Shown: positions 52,264 through 61,196 of the stretch, piece after piece
Position numbering within the stretch: the first letter of the stretch is position 1
Layout of the letters: each line of letters starts with the position of its first letter
NCBI GenBank assembly: GCA_964016985.1
Contig: OZ024826.1
Coordinates: 40,093,070 to 40,157,069, forward strand
Reading direction: 5' to 3'
DNA length: 64,000 nucleotides
DNA from: Anodontia alba
Lineage: Eukaryota > Mollusca > Bivalvia > Lucinida > Lucinidae
Position numbers and translations under genes: made by a program
The notes under the pieces: model-generated
The model's database searches: none
What the model was told of the DNA's origin: nothing
What the model saw: the letters and a program-made list of their open reading frames with translations, nothing else

Positions 52264-52487
52264 CCTTAAAAGTTCAGCAGATGACAAATTGATGATATTT
52301 TTCTTATTTGTCACAGAAAAGTGCTCTGACATTTTATGCAAACTGTCTCCTAAGGAGAAAATTTGCATAAAATGTCAACAATGCAAACTGTCTACTGAGG
52401 AGACAGTTTGCATGAAATGTTAACCTACTTTCAATGAAAATGATGAAAAATATTTCAAAATGTCATCTGCTGCTAGCTAAGAGTTAA
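52260..52487. mobile_element. TTAA-flanked MITE, family E
   Basis: TTAACCTTAAAAGTTCAGCA to GCTAGCTAAGAGTTAA. Shares its left TTAA with the family B copy. An extra pair of GCAAACTGTCTCC arms is present. Confidence 0.75.
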
Positions 52488-52506
52488 CACAATGTAATAT
52501 ACTTAC

Positions 52507-52580
52507 ACAGTATAATTTATTGTTCTTTATCAATACTACCACAGCAGTAGTACCTGCCAATTCATCTTTCATTGTGTCAT
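52507..52580 (-). CDS. PP2C-family phosphatase, second visible exon
   Basis: Acceptor TTCCCTTTCAG, donor CTGT|GTAAGT. Reads two split bases plus 24 codons: DTMKDELAGTTAVVVLIKNN KLYC in two parts. AGTTAVVVLI is the PP2C strand after the first catalytic half; YC|GNVGDSRA joins the next exon without a phase break. Confidence 0.92.
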
Positions 52581-52619
52581 CTGAAAGGGAAATAAGAAGT
52601 TTGTGATATAAATGAAATT

Positions 52620-52852
52620 GATACACTTTCAAGGGAGGCAACTCTGTCAAAATTGTTTTGTCTCCCTTCTGAAAATGGGTCTACCCTAAAAGGAACAAAT
52701 TTGGGGAGGGAATTCTTTGCTTTTAGGGTAAACCCCTTTTCAGAGGAGCAAATTCTTTCCTTTTAGAGTAGATCCCTTTTCATTAGGGGTTCAGTGTCAG
52801 GAAACAAACAGGAAGTTACAAAAATTGTCACCCTTGTTAAAATGTACCAAGT
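52620..52852. mobile_element. Fold-back element, family J, with extra arm
   Basis: GATACACTTTCAAGGGAGGC at the left. The right arm (AATTCTTTCCTTTTAGAGTA) is present twice in direct order. Confidence 0.7.
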
Positions 52853-53095
52853 GTCTCTAGCCCACTTGATTTCATTAAAATTGCTACAGGAAGTGTCTTA
52901 GTATGCTAGAATGGTATTAGGTGATCCTTTTTCATCTACTTATTTATTACCTGGTCATAAAATAATGGTCATATGCTTATAACAGACACCATAGACAATC
53001 AGACCAGTAAATGTTGGTTCTTTGAAGTTAAGCTGAAATCTATGTACAAATGTACCACGTACCAGTACATAAATCCCACATTCTAACCAAAACCT

Positions 53096-53336
53096 GGGCC
53101 CAGTTGTTCAAAGCTAACGATGTCATTAGTTAATGATTCGTTAAAATTTACGAGTGATACGCAAATATGCTGAAATTTTTTGCTGAAAAAATGTGAGTAG
53201 CTTTTGCAGTGCAAAAGCTACTCACATTTTTTCAGCAAAAAATATCAGAATATCGTACATTGAATCCGCTAAAACAGTTAACGAAATGACCCTTAACGAG
53301 CTTGTTAAGCTAACGACGCTTTGAACAAACGGGCCC
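53096..53336. mobile_element. Fold-back MITE, family A
   Basis: GGGCCCAGTTGTTCAAAGCT to TTTGAACAAACGGGCCC. Confidence 0.86.
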
Positions 53337-53601
53337 TGTTTGCTTAACCAAGTGTAAATAGAAAACCCTAATTATGCAATCACTAATAAAGATACAGATG
53401 GTATAGTGACAAGCAAATTAGTACCTTATCACTTGTGAAAATATGAAAACTCAGATCAGTCTACACATAAAAATGTTTGAATTCCATATACCATATTCGA
53501 CAAAATTACCGCACCATGCGCTTATTACGGGTATGTAAAACATGTATTTACAACTAAGGGAATACTTAAAAAAAGATTAGCGAAGGACTTGTCAAATGAT
53601 G

Positions 53602-53770
53602 CTGATGCGATCTTTCTGTGTTTTTCTTCCTCATTTTCTGTATAAAAGCATATGTTGTGTTATTTGAAGAGCCCCACCAAGGCCCTTCAAATGAGTACCC
53701 ACAACATAGGTTTTATACAGAGAAATGGAGAAAAATCATCCTAAAATTATCATCAAATACTCCTCCTTAA
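53602..53770. mobile_element. Fold-back element, family D
   Basis: AAAAGCATATGTTGTGTTAT and AAATGAGTACCCACAACATA arms. Confidence 0.65.
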
Positions 53771-53787
53771 CAAGTCTTTTGTATCCA

Positions 53788-54373
53788 TTACGAAAACACG
53801 CCTATTCAAATACACTAAAAATTTTACCACCAAAAAATGGCAATTTTTCACAAAAATTCTGATATTTTTCATATTTCTGCTCAAATCATAGATTGTGGGT
53901 ACTTGTTAGAACCGCCTCGATGAGGCAGTTCTAACGAGTACCCACAATCTAGGTTTTGAGCAGAAATAACAAAAATAATGTATACCCCTGTAAACCCCAG
54001 TTTTACTATATAAAAGTGGGGTTTAAGGGAGTCAATATTATATAGGTTTGTTTGTGTTGATGTTTTACGGCCCAGTCAACCCAATGGGGTCATGTCGAGC
54101 GCGGTCAGTTTACCTAACCACACGTTTACTGGGCAGGCTTACTCCTCTAAGCGGTTAACCAGTATTGCGCACATTCTTTCGCCAGAAACTGACAACTGCC
54201 CTTCTTGAATCAGCCGAAGGGAGAGAATGACCATAGAAAATATTTCATGATCAATCTCCACGAATGAATGTTGCCGACCTCGGCGGGGGTTGAACCCGCG
54301 ACCTCCTGGTCTCCAGTCGGACGGCGCATCCAACTGAGCCACCGAGGCTGTTGTTATATAGGTATGTTTTCGT
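53788..54373. mobile_element. Family P element split by SINE-S
   Basis: TTACGAAAACACGCCTATTC to TATAGGTATGTTTTCGT; TGTATCCA on both sides may be its 8-bp duplication. Inner D-like hairpin at 53887-53960. Confidence 0.83.
54048..54353 (-). mobile_element. SINE-S, full length, with 10-bp duplication
   Basis: Flanked by TTATATAGGT at 54038-54047 and 54354-54363. Minus-strand head TGGCTCAGTTGGATGCGCCG and box B GGTTCAACCCC, both intact. Among the best-preserved copies. Confidence 0.94.
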
Positions 54374-54549
54374 GTATCCAATTAAATATTCTGCTCAATT
54401 TATCCCTGAAAATGTATGTTCTGGACACAATATATGTTTTCATGGAGAAATAAGACAAATACCAATACAGGACTCTCTGGCTGATAAAACAAAAGCACCT
54501 TTTCTATAACTAGGGTGAAATGACAAACATCAAGTGCCCTACATCTTAC

Positions 54550-54615
54550 CTTTGGTCATATCTTCATCTAACTGAAGAAAACCACCTCGGATTGCTTCAC
54601 CTATTTGGTTTTGAG
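54550..54615 (-). CDS. PP2C-family phosphatase, first visible exon
   Basis: Acceptor TATTTTCTAG, donor AAAG|GTAAGA. It reads two split bases, 21 codons and one split base: QNQIGEAIRGGFLQLDEDMT then K. The AIRGGFLQLDEDM helix precedes the GTTA strand in PP2Cs. The N-terminal part of the catalytic domain (RGYRxxMEDAH- and DGHGG-type motifs) was not found up to 64000, so the intron on this side is longer than 9.3 kb. Confidence 0.88.
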
Positions 54616-54717
54616 CTAGAAAATATATAATTTATCATTAATTTAGAGTTCACAAGGAAAAAATATTTTATATTATTATTTATTTACAAGTAATACAGTA
54701 CATAAAATATGTACCAG

Positions 54718-55056
54718 TATACGACAAAAATGTTCTCGTTATCTCGAATTCCAAGGGAATCTCTGAAATACTTCGAGATATCCGTAGTTCGACATATCAG
54801 GTTTGCAGAATTGAGAAAAAAATAATTTGATTAACCACATTTAAAAAACTGATAGGTAATTGGACTTTTGAAGTTAGAGATATATTGAAAATATTGTGGA
54901 AAAGAGGAGAAATTGCTCCTTAGGAGCAATTTCTCCTCTTTTCTACAATATTTTCCATCAGTTGTTAGGTTTTCATGTATAGGCAGGGACCAGATTTTCA
55001 CTTCGAGATAAGCGGTTATTCGAGATAAGCGAGGTCGAGATAACGAGAGTCAACTG
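54718..55056. mobile_element. Pogo/Tigger-like MITE, family G
   Basis: GTTCTCGTTATCTCGAATTC at the left (terminus eroded), GATAACGAGAGTCAACTG|TA at the right. Central AGGAGAAATTGCTCCTTAGG hairpin. Confidence 0.8.
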
Positions 55057-55059
55057 TAT

Positions 55060-56330
55060 CAATTAGAACTGTCAATGATGGGAACTTTTTCATTCTGATA
55101 TATCGATAGTAAATATTGTGATATAGTGGTATATCAAAACATTAATGTTTACTAGTTTTAAGCAGCACTCCGGCAAACATTCAGGTGAAAGTTAGGAAAT
55201 GTGGGAAATGGAACATGTAGGTACTCAGATTTTAATGAAAACATGCAAGTATATTGGTTGTGTGACCAAATGTCTAACTCCAAAGCATCAGGTATGTCAG
55301 TCAAAGGTTGCTAAGGAAACCAGCATAAAGCATACTTCCCTAGCAACAAAAGGTTTATTTTGAACAAATGGTCAAAAATAATGCAATATTTGCCATGTAG
55401 ATACATTAGGTAAAACAAATCAACTTTGATATTAGATCTTTTAAAATAGTAGGTAGCTGTCATGTTGAAAGCCTATAATTATGTTATGTCAAAATAACTG
55501 TTGTTAATATTTGGAGCATTATATCTGAGTGACAAAAGAAAAGAATAATACTGATACAGCTTTAGTATTCATTTTGTCTGACTATGTTGATTTATATGGT
55601 TGGTAAGAGATTGTAAACTATTAAGCAAACACACCAAAAGTAACGTCAACAGAAATATAAGTATGCAGTCTAATTAAGTACATATGAGAAAAGCACAATC
55701 AATTTCAGTTATATATACCCAGATGTCCATAGAAACAAATATAAAAACATGCACTGCAAGCCTGCCATCTTTATTTCTTTTTTCAATTTTATGGTGTCAA
55801 ACTTTATTTCTACATTGAAATAATTTCTAATGTAAACAAATTGATACTTCTAGTTTGTGTTTCAATACAATATCGATGAATAAAAAATATTGATACATCA
55901 ATTTTGAGATATTTAATGACAGCTCTAATATAAATCACAAACTTGACCAATGCAGAGAAACTTGGCCAATACAGCCAGAACTTGGCCAGTATGACTCAAC
56001 CAATATCGACTCTGTCTTTTTTGTACTGATAAAACTGACATAATCACTACTGGTCAAATCATATTGGTCCAGTCCGGCTGTACTGACCTGTAAATTTGTC
56101 TGTATTAACCAAGTATCTGTTAAGATTTGAACTGACATTAGATCTACAAAAGTTAATAAATGCAATTGTCATTAATCAAAACATTTCATATTGATCCATT
56201 TACAGGTTCTCAGTCTATTGTATTGGCCCTTGACCTTCATCCTCAGGTCAATACAGCAGACCTCTGACCTGTAACAGGGCCAATATGAAATTTCTTGACT
56301 AGTAACATAATATGATAAATCAAAAGAGCC
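55060..56330. other. Low-content intronic stretch
   Basis: AT-rich sequence with no recognised element apart from short GAACTTGGCCA-type repeats near 55950-56100. No phosphatase exon seen. Confidence 0.45.
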
Positions 56331-56502
56331 TGCCAAGATAAAATAAAAAAAAAAAAAAAAAACAGAATAACTCTATACAGGCATAGGGATATTCAGGCCT
56401 GAGCAAAAAGTACAGAATGTGGCATCTGATCAATACCAATTCAGTTTTTTTTTTCTGGTTGAAAAATAAAACAGCATCTTATCTATCTACAACTATGATG
56501 AC

Positions 56503-56676
56503 TTGTTTGTGCTGAGGTTTTACAGCCCAGTCAACCCAATGGGGTCATGTCAAACGTGGTCTGTTCACCTAATTTAACTTTTACTGGGCAGGCTTAGTCC
56601 TCTAAGCCGTTAACCAGTACTGTGCACATTCTTTTGCCAGAAACTGACAACTGCCCTTCTTGAATCGGCGGACTAT
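56503..56676 (-). mobile_element. SINE-S, 3' two-thirds
   Basis: Tail TTTGTGCTGAGG, TTAGTCCTCTAAGCCGTTAA, CTTCTTGAATCGGCGG; head missing. Confidence 0.75.
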
Positions 56677-56712
56677 GATGATATCATAAAAACCAAAATT
56701 CCTATATCTTAC

Positions 56713-56757
56713 TTTTGGTAGTATCTTCATCAACCTGAAGAAAACCACCTTTGATTT
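56713..56757 (-). pseudogene. Partial duplicate of the 54550-54615 phosphatase exon
   Basis: The minus strand reads IKGGFLQVDEDTTK against IRGGFLQLDEDMTK of the real exon. A GTAAG donor is kept (AAAA|GTAAGA) and an AG (CAACACAG) precedes it, giving 45 nt with the same entry and exit phases. The upstream pyrimidine tract is poor and seven codons are absent. It is either a decayed local duplication or a rarely used alternative exon; the former seems more likely. Confidence 0.7.
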
Positions 56758-56839
56758 CTGTGTTGTTTTTTTTTATTTACTGTTTAACTATTGCATAACA
56801 ACCATTAGTCCAGCATTAGAGTCTGAATTGTAACATACT

Positions 56840-57340
56840 ACATTGTACTGGACTTTTTTGGAGACTGTTAACTACATGTATGATAAGCTGGTTGCATGAC
56901 TTGTTTTAGTTTGATATTAACCAGAATCTAATTCTAACTGCATGACTATTCTGTGGAATGTTTCTTACAGTCTGCTAGCATGGTTATTTTCTAGATTGCT
57001 ACCAACAATAGACTGCTAGCCTAACTACTTTCTAGACTGTCAAAGGCTGGCTGCATGACTATCCTCCTGTTTACCTACCACTGAGCAGCTGCATAATTAT
57101 CAAGATTGTTAACCAAACAAGGCTGATTACATGACAGATTGTTAACCACCACAGTCTGGTTGCATGGTTATTTTCTAGATTGTTAACTTCCATAGTCTAT
57201 TTTCAAGAGAGACTAAAACAAGCTAGCTGGTTGCAAGACTATTTTCTTCATTGTTGCTAGCCTAATCATTTTCTAGACTCTGGTTTCATAAACATTTTCT
57301 GGACTGTTACCTACCATAGGCTGGTTGCATGACAATTTTC
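56840..57340. repeat. Degenerate tandem repeat, about 45-bp unit
   Basis: Recurring GGTTGCATGACTATTTTCTA and GATTGTTAACTACCATAG-like blocks, poorly conserved. Confidence 0.5.
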
Positions 57341-57344
57341 TTGT

Positions 57345-57597
57345 GGAGATTCGTGCTGGCATATTGGGCAACTTTGGCACCTGAAAAATATTAGCAGTAA
57401 TATATATAGAACTAGAAATGTGTGCAAAGGAAACAGATCCCCCCGCCTGAAAAACTAAACAGAAATTGCTAATGCCTGAAAAACTTAAATACAAATTGCT
57501 AACTCCATCTTGGACCTGGACGGAGATGGATGGACAGACAAAGGTAACACTATATGCCCTTTCCACCATTCTTGGAATGGCGGAGGCATAAAAAAGT
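57345..57597 (+). repeat. Probable interspersed repeat ending in a hairpin
   Basis: GGATGGACAGACAAAGGTAA followed by TATATGCCCTTTCCACC / GAATGGCGGAGGCATAA, an imperfect terminal hairpin. The minus-strand open frame over it is not a gene. Confidence 0.4.
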
Positions 57598-57736
57598 GAA
57601 TACCATATCTACCCTATGTATTTTGCCAAACAGAGCAAACAGGGTGGACCTTGATCAGACACTGCAAAATGCAGCATTTGATTGGGGCCTACACTGTTTG
57701 TCACTCATCCAGCAATTTTTACACATATCAACTGAT
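57598..57736. mobile_element. Family C element
   Basis: CATATCTACCCTATGTATTT; core AGGGTGGACCTTGATCAGAC / TTGGGGCCTACACTGTTTGT. Confidence 0.6.
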
Positions 57737-58170
57737 AGTATGGTAAATGTCCTAAAATTTTTGAACACTTTATTCCATACCTTCTGGGTTTAAATTGTGC
57801 TGTTTATGCAGTTCTTTCTTAACCCTTGTCCTGCTGGACCTGGATATACCCTGCCTTTGCAAACAGTGTAGATCCAGATCAGTTGGCTTCTGAAGAAGCC
57901 AACTGGTCTGGATCTGCACTGTTTGCCATTAAGTAAGTGAACTTATAGCGGCAATCCAGATCAAGCAATCTGATTGGCTGAAAATTAGAAGTGGGTGTGG
58001 AATCTTGACTTATTCAGCATGACAAGGGTTAAAATACTTAGCTGAATGGCAAACAGTGTGGACCCTGATCAGACTGCTCCTTTAGGAGCAGTCTGATCTG
58101 GGTCTACATTGTTTGCATATGCCATTCTGTTAGAACTTTTGGTGTACAAAATTTTAGGACATTTACCGTA
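57737..58170. mobile_element. Family C element (second subtype) split by family B
   Basis: TATGGTAAATGTCCTAAAAT at the left, ATTTTAGGACATTTACCGTA at the right; core TGCTCCTTTAGGAGCA loop near 58075. Confidence 0.8.
57819..58032. mobile_element. TTAA-flanked MITE, family B
   Basis: TTAACCCTTGTCCTGCTGGA to TTCAGCATGACAAGGGTTAA, nested in a family C copy, which shows TTAA is a true target duplication. Confidence 0.92.
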
Positions 58171-58199
58171 AAGTGAAAAAAAAAAAAATCTAGATATCC

Positions 58200-58390
58200 C
58201 TCTTGTCTGGAACTTTTCTAGCTGCATGTCAGCAGCATTTTCTTCATAGCCTTTTACCTTCTGTTCATACATTCTACAATATCCAAAATTCTTTGTGGAA
58301 AAGGAAGGCCCTGATCAGCCTGCAGAGATGCACAAGCACATCTGGACTGTTGGTGAACTCAAAATGCCCATAGACATTTTCACTTGACCC
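58200..58390. mobile_element. Family Z fragment
   Basis: CATACATTCTACAATATCCA and GGCCCTGATCAGCCTGCAGA. Confidence 0.4.
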
Positions 58391-58399
58391 ATACAGAGA

Positions 58400-59080
58400 C
58401 AAATAAGCAAAAAGAAAAACAAAACAAAAAGACACTGACTAGACTGTGCAAAATTGTAGAATGTAGGCCAATCCGAGCCTTGGCTCTGTTACAGGAAAAT
58501 GTTGGTCTTCTGTGTTTGCACATGTATAACAAGACGGCTATTGGCACTACAGACCAGATTGTGATCTACTAGACTAATAAGCTACACTATTGTAGTGCTC
58601 CAGTTAAGTGTTGTATTGGCAACAAAAGCTGCTGTGCTTAAGACATCACTTGGAAAGATGTTTCTGCTTGGGTTTTATTCTAAGTGCAAACAATTTCCTA
58701 TGTGTTTTATTCTGAATGCAAACATTTATTATTGATTGACAATATCTTATCTACAAGAAACCATTTGTTGTTTCTGTTTTTGTGCTCTATTCTCAAATAT
58801 GTACCCTAAACTTTTTACTGCTAAAAATTGGTCTGACCTATTGCCATTTCTATAGTAAACGAATTTACTAGAAATGTTTATAAGAATAAACCTTTATTTT
58901 TATCCTCTGACTTTTAATTATTGATGTTCCATGACACAATGTGAAAATTTCAGAAAATTTTAACAAATGGCACTTGAAGAAAATCTGCCACCATTTTACC
59001 ATCTTTATCCATTTTTGCATAATTTGCAGACAATTTTATTATAGAAAAAACCTAAAATTTTACAAATTTTCTCAAACCAA
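58400..59080. other. Unannotated intronic stretch
   Basis: No gene or repeat recognised. Confidence 0.4.
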
Positions 59081-59084
59081 TGAA

Positions 59085-59390
59085 TTACTAGTAACAGCGT
59101 TTTCAGAGAAAACAGATTTCCCAATTTTTTCTACTGCTGTAACCTTGAAAATTAGGTCAAGGTGACAAAAATCTAATCAGTTCTTTGTTACATGTATGTC
59201 TCAATTATGTAATGATTCATTACATAATTGAGACATATATGTAACAAAGAACTAATTAGATTATGATGAAAATTCCGTAAGAATCCAAGCACTGGTTCAC
59301 AAGATATTGCACACACAAGGAAGTGTTATGCTCGTGTGAATGAGCCATAATCCGCACCAAAATCAATATGTACCCCTCCCGTAAAAAGGC
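59085..59390 (+). repeat. Interspersed repeat shared with 42250, with internal hairpin
   Basis: TTTCAGAGAAAACAGATTTC and CCGTAAGAATCCAAGCACTG as in the other copy. Here TAATCAGTTCTTTGTTACAT is followed by its inverse (59218-59262), a local inverted duplication. Confidence 0.6.
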
Positions 59391-59511
59391 ATATGATACC
59401 AAATATAATCACCTCCACCACTCTACAAAATGACGATTATTATGCTACATATATATAAACTATAAGAGAATATATCTAGATGGAAGAAAAACTGTGATCC
59501 AGCTTAAAACC

Positions 59512-59701
59512 ATAACCTGTGTCCTGCTGGACAATGTAGATTCAGATCAGTTGGCTTCTTTGGAAGTCAACTGATCTGGATCTGCACTGTTTTGTCATTC
59601 AGTATGTGATATTGTATCAACAATCTGGATTAAGTAATCTAATTGGCTGAAAATTAGAAATGGGCAGGGCATCTTGACTTATTCAGCATGACATGGGTTA
59701 A
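59512..59701. mobile_element. Family B MITE, left end eroded
   Basis: CTGTGTCCTGCTGGAC to TTCAGCATGACATGGGTTAA; core hairpin GATCAGTTGGCTTCTTTGGA region. Confidence 0.8.
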
Positions 59702-59756
59702 GGCCACTGAGAAAAACTTGGAGACCTACTCAGATAAACGAACACCATTATACATG

Positions 59757-60004
59757 TATATGAGCCAGCGCATGGCAAAACCTACAAAATGGCATGTGCA
59801 CCCAGCGAAGACTCAGATCAGCCTGGACATCTGCCCAGTCTGAACAGAGTCTTCACTGTCTGCATGAAGAAAGCCTGGTCCTTAGCTACCTATTGAGCGC
59901 ACAGCAAAGACCCTGATCAGACTGGGCAGATGCCCAGGCTGAAACTGAGTCTTCGCTGGGCGCACATGCCGTTTTGTTGGTTATGTCATGCGCTGGCTCA
60001 TATA
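59757..60004. mobile_element. Family K MITE with perfect ends
   Basis: TATATGAGCCAGCGCATG and CATGCGCTGGCTCATATA match at all 18 positions. Inner GCGAAGACTCAGATCAGCCT / GAAACTGAGTCTTCGCTGG arms. TATA may be the duplication. Confidence 0.88.
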
Positions 60005-60042
60005 TGAAGAGCACAGATTTTGTGTTGCAAGGTAACAACAGA

Positions 60043-60200
60043 GGAGTTGATGATAATTCTTGAGTAATTTTCTCTATTTCTCCATAAAAATATATGTGTG
60101 AGGCACTTCTAGTGTGTACCCACAACATGTTTTCATGGAGAAATAAGAAAAATATATCTTAGAATTTCGCCAAGTACTCCACTTTAACAACTCTTCTGTA
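60043..60200. mobile_element. Family D element, loop-deleted
   Basis: TTTCTCCATAAAAATATATG and CATGGAGAAATAAGAAAAAT; one GAGGCACTTCTAGTGTGTAC arm. Confidence 0.6.
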
Positions 60201-60243
60201 GCAAGAAGCCAAAATCATTACAAGATAATGGCTATATATATTT

Positions 60244-60340
60244 TGGCATAGCTCTAGATAAGGCAGATAGTTTTCTTGTTTCTCCATACAAACATATTGT
60301 GGGTACTTATTAGAAACAGCTCAGTGTGGCATTTCTAACT
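60244..60340. mobile_element. Family D element, left half
   Basis: GCATAGCTCTAGATAAGGCA, TTGTGGGTACTTATTAGAAA; cut off where the next array begins. Confidence 0.6.
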
Positions 60341-61195
60341 AGAGCAAGTGCCCAGAGGGTTACGAATACCCCCGGCCGGCGCCATTTCTTAATTATAAAA
60401 AATATTTTTAAGTCAATAACAATGTTATAAGGTAGAAATCAATGGCCCATGAAATATAGGTCACTAATCCATATATAAAGTACAAGGTCAGTCTCTGAGT
60501 GACACTGACCTATCATCCCAAGTGCAACTTTTCTGGAGTAAATAGTCTTCAAGACATGAAGCAAAATCGCTGGACCATAAAATATAGGTCATGGACCTAC
60601 ATATACTTAAGAGGTCAATCTGATGTGTCACAATGATCCATAATACCAACTATGATGTTAATCCGTTGAATAATCTAGAAGATATTAAGCAAAATTACTA
60701 GACCATGAAATATAGGTCATGCTGATTTATATTTACTTTGAGGTCAAAGTTTGGGTCACACTGTGTCATTATACGTAAATATGACACTAAGGCATCAAAC
60801 AGTGGAAAATATAAGACAAAATCAAAGGGCTATGAAATATAGGTCACATACGGTAATCCCAAACTATGAGTCATTAATCAAGTAAATTGACAAGCTGTCT
60901 TCAAGATGTAACATAAAATCACTGGACCATGAAATATAAGTCACTCTGACCTACATCTGCTTTCAAGTAAACTGTCGGATCATACTGATTCATAATCTCA
61001 AATAATGATGTTCATACATCAAATAACATTCAAGATATAAGACCAAAATCATTGGACCATGCAATATAGGTTGACCTACATTTATTATGATGTCAATCAT
61101 GGTGTCACACAGAACCAATATCCCAAGTATCAGATTAATCCATGGAATAGTCTTCAAAATATAAGGCAAAATTGCTGGAGCATGAAAATAAGGTC
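60341..61195 (+). repeat. Tandem array, about 122-bp diverged unit
   Basis: Seven marks of CCATGAAATATAGGTCA (near 60450, 60580, 60707, 60834, 60932, 61063 and 61178), with TTCAAGATATAAGACAAAAT between. Begins GAGCAAGTGCCCAGAGGGTT. No coding. Confidence 0.8.
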
Positions 61196-61196
61196 A

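Noticed and set aside
57273..57569. 98-codon minus-strand frame
   Set aside because: Covers two repeat types (degenerate 45-bp array and a hairpin-ended repeat).
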